This document shows positions 45,974 through 57,164 of a DNA stretch of 64,000 bases, piece after piece. The notes under the pieces were generated by a model. The model searched no databases. It saw only the letters and a list, made by a program, of their open reading frames with translations, and was not told where the DNA came from. The position numbers were made by a program, and so were the translations under genes. Each line of letters opens with the position of its first letter. Position 1 is the stretch's first letter. The DNA comes from Sanderia malayensis. Taxonomy: Eukaryota > Cnidaria > Scyphozoa > Semaeostomeae > Pelagiidae. The stretch spans positions 5,270,001-5,334,000 of the forward strand of contig RQOL01000906.1 in the NCBI GenBank assembly GCA_013076295.1. Direction: 5' to 3'.

Positions 45974-48900
45974 TTAGATTATGCGCTTTAGATGTATGTT
46001 TTTATCCAATAATATCCCAATTAATTGCAATACTTCTATAATCATTTGCCGCATCGAGTCCGGCCAGAGAACAAACAACGTCATACGTCAACATACTTGC
46101 TTATGGCTTTTCATAAATTGGATCATTCCATTTACTATTTACGCACTATCTACAGTTAATCCTAAATAAGCCGAACGGTCTTAGGATTTCGAAATTTGTT
46201 TGAGCCAACGAGAGTTCGAGTCATCGAGGTTCCCAGGGCATAATCAATGTATATAAATACTGAAATCGAGGGAAGCACAAAAGTGCTCGATACGTCGTGG
46301 AATTCTTGAATGACGGTCGTGTTGTATTACGAAGTTCTTCCTAATTTACATCGCATCAGATTCAGTTTGTTTTAGCTGTAGACTGTGATTGGATCAATTT
46401 GGCTGCAGAAAACTGTCACGGTGATTTGGCTTTGCTGATCCATCGATCTTTCAGAGTCAGAGGAAATGCGCTCCTACAGTAACACTTTGCGAGTAAACTG
46501 CGAGTCAATTTAGTAAGCTATTCTAAGGGCATTTGAATATTCGAATGTCCATGTTCTAATCATTCCGTGATCCGGTTTCTGTGCGTTCTACTCAGAGTCC
46601 ATTTAAGAACACAATCTTCTCCTCTAAATGCAGTCTTGTATTGTTATGCTATTGTCATCGACTGGGAAGCATCGCCTGTGAATTCGCCAGGCTCCACAGT
46701 ATAATCCAAAAGTACATGTTAATACAAATAATACTATAATCCATCCTTTGCAAAATTGATTGTTTTTAATGTTAGTTTTATCTGCGTTTCTGTCTGTTTC
46801 GTTCGTCCTTACCCAATATTTTCTGCCAGAAAAAATATTTTTCGATTTCATTTGGTGATGATGTTGGGCATTGTGTTTCCTTTTCTCCCAAACTATAATG
46901 GACAAATAAATTTAGACAAGGGAAGACATTTAAAGACCTGAAGATATAACTGTTAAGTAGATATTTGTTGGTTAGTTATGAAGTAGAAAATAAATAGTAG
47001 CCGTAAAAATAGTGTGAAATGAGACCAAATTAAAAGTAATGATAATCCATTTGTTTCATAATTGTTATTTAAACCCGTAAACAGTTTTAAGTGGTAAACA
47101 CGGATATAAATGAATATAACCATGGACACACTTTTTTTATATATATAAGAAAGTTTTTATCAGAGCATACAATAAAATCATGTAACTTTCAGAAATGTTG
47201 AGCAGTTTATAGAAAAGACTAAGTTACCTTTGTCGAATTTTCCATTGAAAACACTACATTCTGTTAGAGCCAGTAGGAAACACATCAATACATAAGTCAA
47301 CAGCACTATATTTTCCTTCTTTTTTGGCTTCAAGTAGTAAGCAACCATTTTCTTTCGTGACGAGAAATTATGAGAATATTATAGTTATATTACACATGGT
47401 CCTTCAAAGGAAACGTATTGCAACTCTTCAATATTAATGTGTCGGAAGCTTTTTTCGATTATCCAACTGAAGAAAAATTGTCTTTTGGATTGCTCCGACT
47501 AATTTCTGTACTGGTGCAGGTGTAAGTCAAAATTTCTGCAAAACAATCGAAATTTCAAATTGAGTTACATAATTGCGAATTGAAATTTACTAGCCAGTAG
47601 TAGACAAAGTTTGAGAGCTCATTGTTTTGCCAATAAACTTTTGTATGATCATTCGTTGCTATCTTTTCTACCAGTGAACAATACCCAGAATGTTGTGGGA
47701 GATTCAGCGAGGATTTGTGTTGCTCTTGAATAAAATCGTTGCAATCACTCTGTCATTTTATATTCTGCTTGTGTTGTGTGGAAGTCAGCAATCGATAATT
47801 GCGTTTGGTGAACGTGATTAGTGTACAGAAGGCGTGAGGGATTAAAGTGAAAGCAGTTTAAATCTTAGACACTGGCACCAATTTAAGTTATTGGCGCTTT
47901 GCCTATAGAGAAGACATGTCGCTTTTAACAGAATAAACCTTCGTTGATACGATTCATCGCCATTATCATAACTAATCAAATTGACAGTGAGAGCAATCCA
48001 GCCAACGGGATTTTAAGGTTTACGTATTGTTCATACTGCTCATCCCTTGGTTATTTTCACTTGAGCTTGTTATATCATCCCTTGCCATCGGGTAGTTTAT
48101 CTTCCTGTGTATTGCAATGCCTGCTTTGATGAAAAATATTTGACAGGATTCTTGAAGACAGCACTAGTGACATTGTGGCTGAGGTTGTTGTAAAGGGCGC
48201 CGAAATTACGAAAGTCAGCAGATGAAACTGAATAAAACAACTTCCATTACCATTGCATGAGTATGGAGACAAAACATCTGCTTACAAGGCGCCAACAAGT
48301 CGAGCGCTCGTAAAACCTCGATCATTCAAAGAAATTTTGAAATAAAACTTGACTGTTTTTGCTTCATGAAATAATACTTTTCCGTTGATTAAGCAGGGCT
48401 AAGGAATTTATTTTCTTTGACTCCGTACATGACCCTGAAAACGATTGGGGGAGGGAAGGGTGCCAAAATTTGGTTTGGCTGCCTCTGAAAAGGAACCTAT
48501 TCCACATTAGGACGCACGCCTTTAGCCTTTAAATGTTAGTATTGCAATTTATGAGTAAATGATGAATACATACAGTAAATCCATTTTTTATGAGAAACCA
48601 ATCAGTGAGGAGCTATATTCCAGTTTCATAAGGCATTAGAAAATTTCAGAACTCTTTTTAGAATTCGTCAATGTGTAGAACTCGAAAATCAGGACCAAAG
48701 AGGCACAATTTTAAAGCTAAACAAGGACATTAAAGCCTCGTGAACTGCAATGTAAAGTTCGAAAAAGGAATTCATTTGAATGCGCGGTACAGGAACCAAG
48801 TTGAAAGGTTAGTCATTTCACGATGGATGGATTTTTGCAACTTTTATCAGAATATTTAAGGACTTATCTACTATTATTTAAACTTATTGAATTTTATCTT

Positions 48901-49762
48901 GCTCCCAGAGAACGCTTTTTTGCGCAAAGTTTACCAGAAGTGTAGCTAATATGCACAGCACTGCGTGTTTGGCATTGGTCACGTGATATTTTTCGTGTCA
49001 TGCATGTTTTGCGCTGCTACGCAAAGACCTCTGGGATTTGTCGTCTCTTCTCCGAAATCCACGAAGGAGAAGAGACGAAGAATCTAGATATGGCGCATAT
49101 CGAATAGCCTACAAAACTAACAAACATGCTGATGTTTGTTTTTATGGCTGCGATCGATAGATTTAACCATGAACTTTTACAATTCATCGCATATCTTTCC
49201 GAAAATCTTTTTGTTCTCACGCGATTGATGACGTCATATTGAGACAAACTTTATCAATTAAAGTGTGTTTACTTTTGACAGGAATGAGTTAACGAAAGAA
49301 AAATTACATTTTTGGAAACAGGTCAAATAGACCTACCGCGATTTTGATAAGATGAGCATTTTGGTCGATGACTTCATCAAAATTTTCTCCCTTATTGTTA
49401 AACACCGTACTGCTTCTTTTAAACACCCCCTCTAATTAAGGCCCCCTATTTTAAATTTTTTCAATAAACGCCCCCTAATAAACGCCTCCTCGAATAGACG
49501 CCCTCTTATAGAGGGTATTCGAAAAGCTGCTCCTACTTTTAACATCCTCGAATTTGATTACCAACTTGTTTACAGACCAATTTTTCTACTTTCGAATATT
49601 AATTTCTGAAAAACGTACGTATTCAGATCAGCTCTTCGTGATGTATGGAAAGCAATTTATTTACCAGCTGTTTTGATGCTTTATGTCAATGTCACAATAT
49701 ATGAAATATATGAAAAGTTTAAATTCCCGCAGCAAATTGTGGATGATGAGCTACAATTAGTT
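45974..49762. other. Intergenic, TTC27 to foldback element
   Basis: No gene is recognised. TTC27's 3' UTR should start here but I see no close AATAAA. A 93-codon minus ORF at 46624-46905 with one hydrophobic segment is probably chance. A degraded C-run MITE fragment lies at 49403-49530. Confidence 0.5.
49403..49530. repeat. Fragment of the GGGGGCG MITE family
   Basis: AACACCCCCTCTAATTAAGG, AATAAACGCCCCCTAATAAA and TCGAATAGACGCCCTC match the repetitive interior of the MITEs at 6.6 and 63.7 kb. Termini are not intact. Confidence 0.55.
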
Positions 49763-50238
49763 GGCTATCTCTAAAAGCAGGAACGAGGAACGAAACCGGA
49801 ACAAGTAGGAACGAATAGGAACGAGTAGGAACGAAGCGGGAACAAGTAGGAACAAGTAGGAACGAATAGGAACGAGTAGGAACGAAGCGGGAACAAGTAG
49901 GAACGAATAGGAACGAGTAGGAACGAAGCGGGAACAAGTAGGAACGAGTAGGAACGAAGCGGGAACAAGTAGGAACAAGGCGGGAATCACCAATAACACA
50001 TGCACACGGATTAATTGTTGGCGGGAAAATATTCGTTTGCCATGTGCTCAGACAAGACTACGTCTTTTGATTTGAATAATGCTTCGTTCCTACTTGTTCC
50101 TACTCGTCCCCGTTTCGTTCCTACTCGTTCCTACTTGTTCCCGCTTGTTCCTACTTGTTCCCGCTTCGTTCCTACTCGTTCCTATTCGTTCCTACTTGTT
50201 CCCGGTTTCGTTCCTCGTTCCTGCTTTTAGAGATAGCC
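49763..50238. mobile_element. Foldback element with 10-bp target duplication
   Basis: The two ends are complementary over at least 37 bases (starting GGCTATCTCTAAAAGCAGGA). They continue into long arms made of 10-base-like units GGAACGAATA, GGAACGAGTA, GGAACGAAGC and GGGAACAAGT, repeated on opposite strands in the two arms. About 100 bases of unique sequence separate the arms. ACAATTAGTT occurs at 49753-49762 and again at 50239-50248, a perfect 10-bp duplication showing it inserted as a unit. No coding capacity. Confidence 0.85.
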
Positions 50239-50950
50239 ACAATTAGTTTGCTTCTTTCAATTTTTTTCGTGATAAAATATTATATTTCTCAACTTTAATT
50301 TACCGTTCCTAGCTTTTAAGCAATAGTTTGTTGAACCGAAAATTCTTTTGTTTCTCGTCTTTGTTCTTGATTCGCATGATTTAGATGCCTTCGGGGAATT
50401 TATTGACAGGTTGTTATGCCATAAGTGTTTTGCTTCGACAACACACACACGAGTTACCAGATGTGAAGGCAAACTTAAAACATGGTTTGACAATTTCGAC
50501 GAAGAATTTGGATAAATTTCTACTTACCGCTTCCTTCGTTGCATCAAAGTTTCAAGAAAGTATATTCTTCAAGAACTTCAAACTTTTCCAACCACTGGTT
50601 TCAAAAATGTGCTAAAAAGGTAGGCACAATAATTGTGAATATTCAGGGGCGGATCTAGACGGACGCAACAGACGCAAATGCGTCGGTCAGATTTGTTGGG
50701 AAAATATTAAAAATTTTACCATTATTTTGACTTTAAGAAAGAAATTAAAACTTTTCATCCGAGTTCGAATAATAACTTTTTGCCCGAATCTATTTATTCG
50801 TTTCCTTTACATCGTTTCCCCCCTATAGACAGAAGCAAATATTTCATTCACCCATTTTTACGGGCTTGGAGCCGTTGACAAATAAGTGGCAACACTTCTT
50901 GCCTTGCCACTGAGCCTTTGTCCTTCAAAACGCAAGTGTGCAAAGAAACA

Positions 50951-51204
50951 GATGCAAACCAATCAGAATTAGGGATGCTGCTTCACGACAAAGTGGCGGG
51001 AGCGTCTGTCAATTTCAAAAAACTGATGCAAACCAATCACGTTTCTCTCTCTACTGATGCAAACCAATCAGAATTATCAATGCTGCTTATGAGATAGTAC
51101 GGGGAGCGTTTGTCAATTTCAAAAAACTGATGCAAGCCAATCAGAATAATTCCCTACTGATGCAAACCAATCATTTTACATTTCCAATGATGCAAGCCAA
51201 TCAG
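50951..51204 (+). promoter_or_regulatory. Promoter-like array: six octamer-like/CCAAT modules
   Basis: Six copies of GATGCAA(A/G)CCAATCA occur at roughly 50951-51204, fusing an octamer-like ATGCAAA with a CCAAT box. Longer flanks (GTCAATTTCAAAAAACTGAT) are duplicated too, so part of the array grew by tandem duplication. A TATA-like ATTTTATAAC follows near 51228, then an AT-rich leader and an ATG with only 27 codons (MALILAFDNKELNF...). It looks like the promoter left behind by a deleted hAT transposase gene. Confidence 0.5.
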
Positions 51205-51553
51205 ATGAACGCTGAGCTCTCGATCGATTTTATAACACTACAGATAAACATAAACTGTTGTGTTGTGTTTGTTGAGTTTAGTTAGTTGGGTTTTTTGTTG
51301 CAAAATGTATCCTTCAAAATGGCGTTGATTTTGGCGTTTGATAACAAGGAGTTAAATTTCTCTTTCTCCGTCGAGAATGAGCTATACGAAGAAAAGCTTT
51401 AAAACTTCCGAGAAAGATGCTTCCAATTGTTTACTAGCAAGTTCTCAAAGTATCAAGTTTGTAGCATCTTTGTCGTATCAGTATAATGTATTCCCCTTTA
51501 ATAGGCCCATTAGCAAACACATTGCAATTTACAATTAATAAAACTATACATAC

Positions 51554-52627
51554 ACTTAGGTATTAAAAGTATTCGAACGCCTGATGAAAAATGGCGTCTG
51601 GAAGTGGCCCTAGGCCTAAGCAAGAAAATTTACATAACAATATAATACTACAAAACGGGTTTCAATAGCGAATTTCTTTGGCAGAAATATACTCAAAATT
51701 TCATAAATTTTCGAATGAAATCATAATTTAAACTATATCGTATTGTTTTACAAAAATATTAAAAGAAAACTGCGAAGAGGTCCCTCAAACAATTTTTACG
51801 ACAATTTATCGAAGTGGAGTAATTAAAACGCGAATAATTATAATTTCTTTCACTCAAAGCCGCGCAAATTCTCTCTCATTTTAAAGAGAATGTTTTAAAA
51901 TTTTGAAAAATATAAAAATTTTCCATGTAACTGTCTTGACCTTTTAGAATTCAAGGTTCAAGTCTTTGTTTACAACTCGAGAAGCACATGTTTTGTTTTT
52001 CAAATTTCAAAATGTGTTTTAAAAATTAAATTTTTGTTCACTTCAGAAAATATTAAGCCCTTGAAAGTTATATCAAATTATAGTATTGGAAGCAAATTAT
52101 AGGAATATCCATGTCGGATTTTTTGTTATGGCGCTTAAACTTCTTTTTTTACTCTGAAAAAAAAATTATAGAAAGATCGGATTTGTCACATCACATTCCG
52201 AAAATGCTAAACAATGGCTTAAAATCTTGAGTTCTAAAAGGTCAAGACAGTTACATGAAAAATTTTTAAATTTTTCAAAATTTGAAAACATTCTCCTTTA
52301 AATGAGAGAGAATTTGCGTGGCGTTGAGTGAAAGAAATTATAATTATTCGCGTTTTAATTACTCCACTTCGATAAATTGTCGTAAAAATTTTTTGAGGGA
52401 CCTCTTCGCCGTTTTCTTTTAATATCATTATAAAACAATATGATATAGCTTAAATTATGTTTTCATTTGAAAATTTATGAAATTTTGAGTATATTTATGC
52501 CAAAGAAATTCGCTATTGAAACCCGTTTGGTAGTATTACATTGTTATGTAAATTTTCTTGTTCAGGCCTAGGGCCACTTCTAGACGCCATTTTTCATCAG
52601 GCGTTCGAATACTTTTAATACCTAAGT
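51554..52627. mobile_element. 1.07-kb long inverted repeat element
   Basis: It starts ACTTAGGTATTAAAAGTATT and ends with the complement. Arms of about 400 bases (51554 to about 51965, and about 52225 to 52627) are inverted copies at roughly 90% identity by eye, with a central loop of about 260 bases. No coding capacity and no clear target duplication. Transcription would give a long hairpin RNA. Confidence 0.8.
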
Positions 52628-52637
52628 TTGAATCAAG

Positions 52638-53115
52638 TTAATGTTATCTCAAGAAATTGGGCGGTTAGCCTACCGGCCCGGATTGCTTGAGTAGGGATAC
52701 GCTTTTACGGTCGGTGTCCCGATTTGCCGTGCAAATTGTCCGGCCGGTAAACCTGGCAGTACTAACCGAATGGTCAAACTGCAAAATGATGACTGAAATC
52801 ATAATGTAAATCAATAAACAATAAAAGAGGACAGGGAGGGTGGGAGGAATTGAATTGAACGTGTGCGAAGCACACTCGTAAAACAATGATTAACCCACCT
52901 ATGATTCATACAACTAAATACCTCAAAGGAGAGGAGATGCAAGACGTCGATTGACAACGATATTGGAGATGCCAACCCCATGGGTATTTCACTGCAGGAT
53001 CGGGGATCCGATTCTTATCAACCCGTCAGCACTTTGCTGTGTGCAAATAACAAGGAATGGATGATTTCATTTCTTTCCACATTAACTCTGATTAAATCGA
53101 GATTTAATCACCATT
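52638..53115. repeat. Tandem unit 1 (short): block A, spacer, block B
   Basis: Block A (52638-52745, 108 bases) recurs at 53115-53222 and block B (52847-53115, 269 bases) at 56896-57164, both apparently identical by eye. Unit 1 therefore has the same two ends as the 4-kb unit that abuts it but only about 100 bases between them. Block B ends with a hairpin, GATTAAATC-GA-GATTTAATC, six bases from the unit end. Confidence 0.8.
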
Positions 53116-53560
53116 TAATGTTATCTCAAGAAATTGGGCGGTTAGCCTACCGGCCCGGATTGCTTGAGTAGGGATACGCTTTTACGGTCGGTGTCCCGAT
53201 TTGCCGTGCAAATTGTCCGGCCACAGAACACAGAGTGTGACCCCACCGATCGTAATATATTTAATCTCTGTCTTGTAGAACTTAACTATTACTTATCCTT
53301 ATATTAGCTTGTATTCTCTTTTGGAGCCAGCAATTCCTCCTCCCAACCCTCCAAACAATAAGCCTAGAAAAGGGCAGGTCAGGAACATAAGTATAATAAT
53401 AAACGTAAAAACTCAAAAAATCATAATGAAGGCACCCAGCACGATCCACCGCGACTAATCGGCAGTAACCTTCTAAGGAACATATATGCCGTAAAAAGTA
53501 GCAAGCAAAAGGCCCCACTACCTAAAGGCTTGGCGATAATTGCGGTGTTTGTTTTGTTGT

Positions 53561-53837
53561 GTCCTCGCGGAGGACTATTTATACATGTAGTTGTGCCCTC
53601 GCGGAGGACTATGTATGTAGATATTTCGTTGCGTCCTCGCGGAGGACTATTTATACATTTAGTTGTGCCCTCGCGGAGGACTATGTATGCAGATATTTCG
53701 TTGTGTCCTCGCGGAGGACTATTTATACATTTAGTTGTGCCCTCGCGGAGGACTATGTATAAATGTATGTAGATCTTTCGTTGTGTCCTCGCGGAGGACT
53801 GTTGTTACAGGTATTTCGGTGTGTCCTCGCGGAGGAC
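53561..53837. promoter_or_regulatory. Array of eight 15-bp dyads with 34/38-base rhythm
   Basis: Eight copies of G(T/C)CCTC-GCG-GAGGAC start at 53561, 53595, 53633, 53667, 53705, 53739, 53785 and 53823. Spacing alternates 34 and 38 bases, except one 46-base step. Odd copies begin GTCCTC (perfect six-base dyad), even copies GCCCTC up to copy 6. Between them are TATTTATACAT and TATGTATGTAGATATTTCG. The regular dyads look like binding sites for a dimeric protein. The array ends 45 bases before the ATG of a 109-codon ORF. Confidence 0.75.
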
Positions 53838-53881
53838 TATTTATACCCTTGCCAAGTTGCGGTGATTAAATTCGTGCGGCC

Positions 53882-54211
53882 ATGTCGTTGCTTGACGACT
53901 TCGCGTTCAAATCAGGCATCGTGGTCGCAGGTGAAGTATCTGGGGGTACCATTGCTTGGGTACTCCGTACTTCTCAGTTGGATAAACGGTCTGAATTAGA
54001 AATCAAGAATCAAAAATGTTCATTCAAAGCGAGAATTCGCGATGGTATCTGCGTTTACAACACAATTGGGTGTGGGTATGTGATTCCACATAGCCCCAAC
54101 GACGGCATATTTATGCACATGTGTAACATCGCACGAAGATATATTGAAGCAACAGTGTACACGGGCTGCCAAAATATCGCTACACTCTTTTCGTTTTATA
54201 AGAATACTTAA
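53882..54211 (+). CDS. Hypothetical 109-residue protein downstream of the dyad array
   Basis: The ORF begins MSLLDDFAFKSGIVVAGEVS and ends with TLFSFYKNT. It has six cysteines, mostly in the second half (KCSF, DGICVY, IGCGYV, MHMCNIA, YTGCQN), no signal peptide and no membrane segment. It lies inside a mobile unit. I do not recognise the family. Placement directly after a regular dyad array and a richer codon pattern than the flanks make it a candidate gene or first exon, but chance is not excluded. Confidence 0.3.
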   Translation: MSLLDDFAFKSGIVVAGEVSGGTIAWVLRTSQLDKRSELEIKNQKCSFKARIRDGICVYNTIGCGYVIPHSPNDGIFMHMCNIARRYIEATVYTGCQNIATLFSFYKNT

Positions 54212-56895
54212 TTTTTCGCTGAGCCTCATTATTCTTAATTGTTTTCTATTTTGAGCCCCGGAATATTCTTAAATTATTCTTAGCGCGGCAAAAAATACGG
54301 ATATGGCAGTACACTGCTATTATTATCATCAATGCCAAAAACGCATAACTATTACATGGCTAACAAAGTCCTTATTTTCTGCAGCACAGATTTTGTCGAC
54401 ACTTTCATCGAAATTTGGATGAGTGTATTTAAAACCATTGCCTGTGAAAACACACCAATTCAAAAATAAAAAACGCCTGCTAAAAATAATAGTTTCACAA
54501 GATCGTGAGCCTGATAATATTCTTAAAATTTTCTTAAATTTCACGAATTTTGAGCCTCATTATTCTTATAAAGTTTATTCTTATAAAAAGAAAAGAGTGT
54601 ACCCAGATTAAACCATACGGTACGTCAAGTTAAAGGAACAATTAATGTATAAAAGAAATCAAACAAGGCGACGTAATTCAATGCATGTCACAACCAGCAA
54701 ACATGACCCCTAAAGCACCGTATGCGAAAATGTATGTGAAGCCGAGAGTGGCCATATATAGAGGTTGGGATAGCTATCTATAACTCGATAAGCCACCCTA
54801 GACCATTGGCCTTGAGTTTTGATCAGATGATCCGGGAAACCCCAAGAAGCGGCCGTTGTTTAGTTATAAGACTTTAATTCAACTACTGGCCTACTTTAGA
54901 CAAACCTCGAAGACAGTCCCGCCGTTTTGGATATACTATTATTATGTTAACGAAGTAACCCAGCTGCAAGAAGGTGAACTGAACTGAAATGCTGACCTGA
55001 AATATATTTGTATTAAGCTATAATGGAAGAGACACTTAACCAAACAGAGACTACTAAAATCGAATTATAACTGTTTATTAGTACGATTTGCTATTTCGGA
55101 TGTCTCTAGAGTGAGTTCTACACGAACCAGCCGTTGTTGCCGCACCTACACGAAAAACTGTGCAAAGTAAATGTGTGAGGTCTTCCACAAGGCTGCAATA
55201 TGTGTGTAATCTCCTTGTATAAAATTTTTGTTGTCCGGGGGGGCATTTGCCCACAGCGACACATAAAAACTTGTAGGACTCCCCCCAACGTTTGGCAGCA
55301 AAGACAAGCAACTTTAGCAGTGTTGCCACGCTCAACCTGTCGTTTCTCCCAACTGCGCAGGCATGTATCATTTCTCTTGCCAAAATTTCACTCACACGCA
55401 GTGACAATTGACATGTAAATTAATAAATTTGAGTGTTTGGGGCAAACACGATTTTGTTTTTCTACAAGTTCACAATTAATACCTACTTTTCTTCGATTAT
55501 CCCACAGGTTTTCCCTGCAACCTACAAACTTCTCAAAATCCCCAAAGAAGGTGGAAATCAAATCTCTAATAGAAAATAGATAGGCAGGCCAGGGGGTCTC
55601 AAACCATTGAGAGTTGTGAATAGCGGCGATGCGAACCTTTTCTGCCCTCCGCATCTGAAGTTACACTGGCAGCCGGTGCCTCAGTTCAATTTAGATAATA
55701 GAATAGGCCGCACCCATTCCATGGTGACAACAGGATGACCCCCCGTGCGATGTCATCGCGCTCCCATGCCGACAGATCAACATGTTGATGGAATTCGGGG
55801 ACCTAGTGGGTTCTGTCAACAAGTCGATGCAAGAATGGCCGGGCCAATCCAATGGCCTGCCAGCAATGCTGCAAACTGCCAATTAATGAAAGGATTTCGC
55901 AACATTTCAGCTTCTTGCTGCTTGCTATATTTCTATTGTTGGAAACAAATAGGGAACGAAAGTACCAAAAATTGTTCTTGTATGTGTATCTTGCCCAATT
56001 CCGTCGAAAAATGCGAGTGCATTTACGTGAAACGATTTCAATGCGATCAAATGAATTTGAATTTGAATTTGAATTTGCTAGATTTATGCCCCTCGTGCGG
56101 TTTAACGTCGCTATGCGCATGTGAGACATATATTGGAAAATGAACAATGCGTACATTACTCTTGTACCCATGTTAACTACTTTATTATACACACAGTGTT
56201 ATGTTATAAGCAAGTGTTGTTGAATAAAATGAAATTGAAATTGAAATTGAAAACACAAAAACCCCGAGAGCCGAAGACGACAGAATTATTCTAACAAAAA
56301 AGAAAACGGTTAACAAGGGAAATTCGAAAGTTGAGGAATTCAAGAAAATCGAGAAAACAGGCCAAAAAGGCCAAATTTAGGTGTCGTGCCAAAAGTTTGT
56401 CGGTGGCAAACAATCATGACGTCGTCCTAAGGAGAGCCAGAGTATGGTGTGTTGGCCACCTTGTTCAAGGATCGATAGCAGGACATCAGCAAATCCCGTG
56501 AAGATATCTGGGGCTGAGCGAAGGCCGGGCCAGGGGAACAAATAAAACCCTCGCTAAAACATTCCCAAAAATGGTCGACCTTCAGGCCTGAACCTTCGAC
56601 ATAGGACTTTCTAAGGTCATTAGGGGAGTTTGAATATCTTGGCCCTTGATTTCTGGGTTGTTCGCAGTTGCCATAAACATATCAACGAAAATAGCGTAAA
56701 TGGAGAAGGGTACAAATAAGGAACAATCTCACCAAATGACACGGTGTCCGACGAGGTCATTGTAAATCAGCAACTGTGAGTAGATAACCCAACGTTGGAA
56801 AAATGTTCTTCTGGTGGTTGGGCACCGCAAACGTATTGGCCGAGTTGGTTGCAACCAAGGTATATAAATTTGAGTAAACACCAAGGATAATACGA
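54212..56895. other. Interior of tandem unit 2 without recognised genes
   Basis: Scattered ORFs under 135 codons overlap on both strands and none looks conserved. Microsatellites GAATTT (56051-56075) and GAAATT (56229-56252) occur; the second follows TTGTTGAATAAAATG and could be the tail of a small retroposon ending near 56260. Poly-G/C runs occur near 55240 and 55280. Confidence 0.4.
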
Positions 56896-57164
56896 GAATT
56901 GAATTGAACGTGTGCGAAGCACACTCGTAAAACAATGATTAACCCACCTATGATTCATACAACTAAATACCTCAAAGGAGAGGAGATGCAAGACGTCGAT
57001 TGACAACGATATTGGAGATGCCAACCCCATGGGTATTTCACTGCAGGATCGGGGATCCGATTCTTATCAACCCGTCAGCACTTTGCTGTGTGCAAATAAC
57101 AAGGAATGGATGATTTCATTTCTTTCCACATTAACTCTGATTAAATCGAGATTTAATCACCATT
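56896..57164. repeat. Second copy of block B
   Basis: Matches 52847-53115 base for base as far as I can read, including the terminal hairpin GATTAAATCGAGATTTAATC. After CCATT the two copies diverge: this one is followed by ATAACATT, the other by TAATGTTAT of block A, which is its near-complement. Confidence 0.85.

Larger units (their letters stand above)
53115..57164. mobile_element. Tandem unit 2 (4.05 kb) sharing both ends with unit 1
   Basis: It begins with block A and ends with block B (56896-57164), head to tail with unit 1. Between them are a dyad array, a 109-codon ORF and 2.7 kb without recognised genes. Subterminal 3' hairpin, no long inverted ends and head-to-tail tandem copies recall Helitron/Helentron-like elements. 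But no Rep/helicase is present and the usual CTRR end is not seen, so the class is open. Confidence 0.5.

Noticed and set aside
46624..46905. 93-codon ORF with a hydrophobic segment
   Set aside because: AT-rich intergenic context, no splice partners and no family resemblance.
49719..50230. Leu/Val/Pro/Ser-repeat ORFs (LLVPTCSRFVPTRSYS type)
   Set aside because: They are translations of the decamer arms of a foldback element and are open in several frames on both strands.
50636..50643. Target-site duplication for the 7-kb composite
   Set aside because: The outer octamers TGAATATT and ATATTTAT do not match; only ATATT is shared, which is common in AT-rich DNA.
53530..53772. Repeat proteins from the dyad array (RGGLFIHLVVPSRRTMY)
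   Set aside because: Two frames are open because the period of 72 is a multiple of three; no start context or family match.
53571..53840. A CRISPR array at the regular repeats
   Set aside because: The genome is eukaryotic, the repeated part is a short dyad and the spacers are themselves repetitive, not unique.
55078..55407. 109-codon minus-strand ORF as a gene in tandem unit 2
   Set aside because: Overlaps other open frames, has no recognisable motif and no upstream signal; likely chance.
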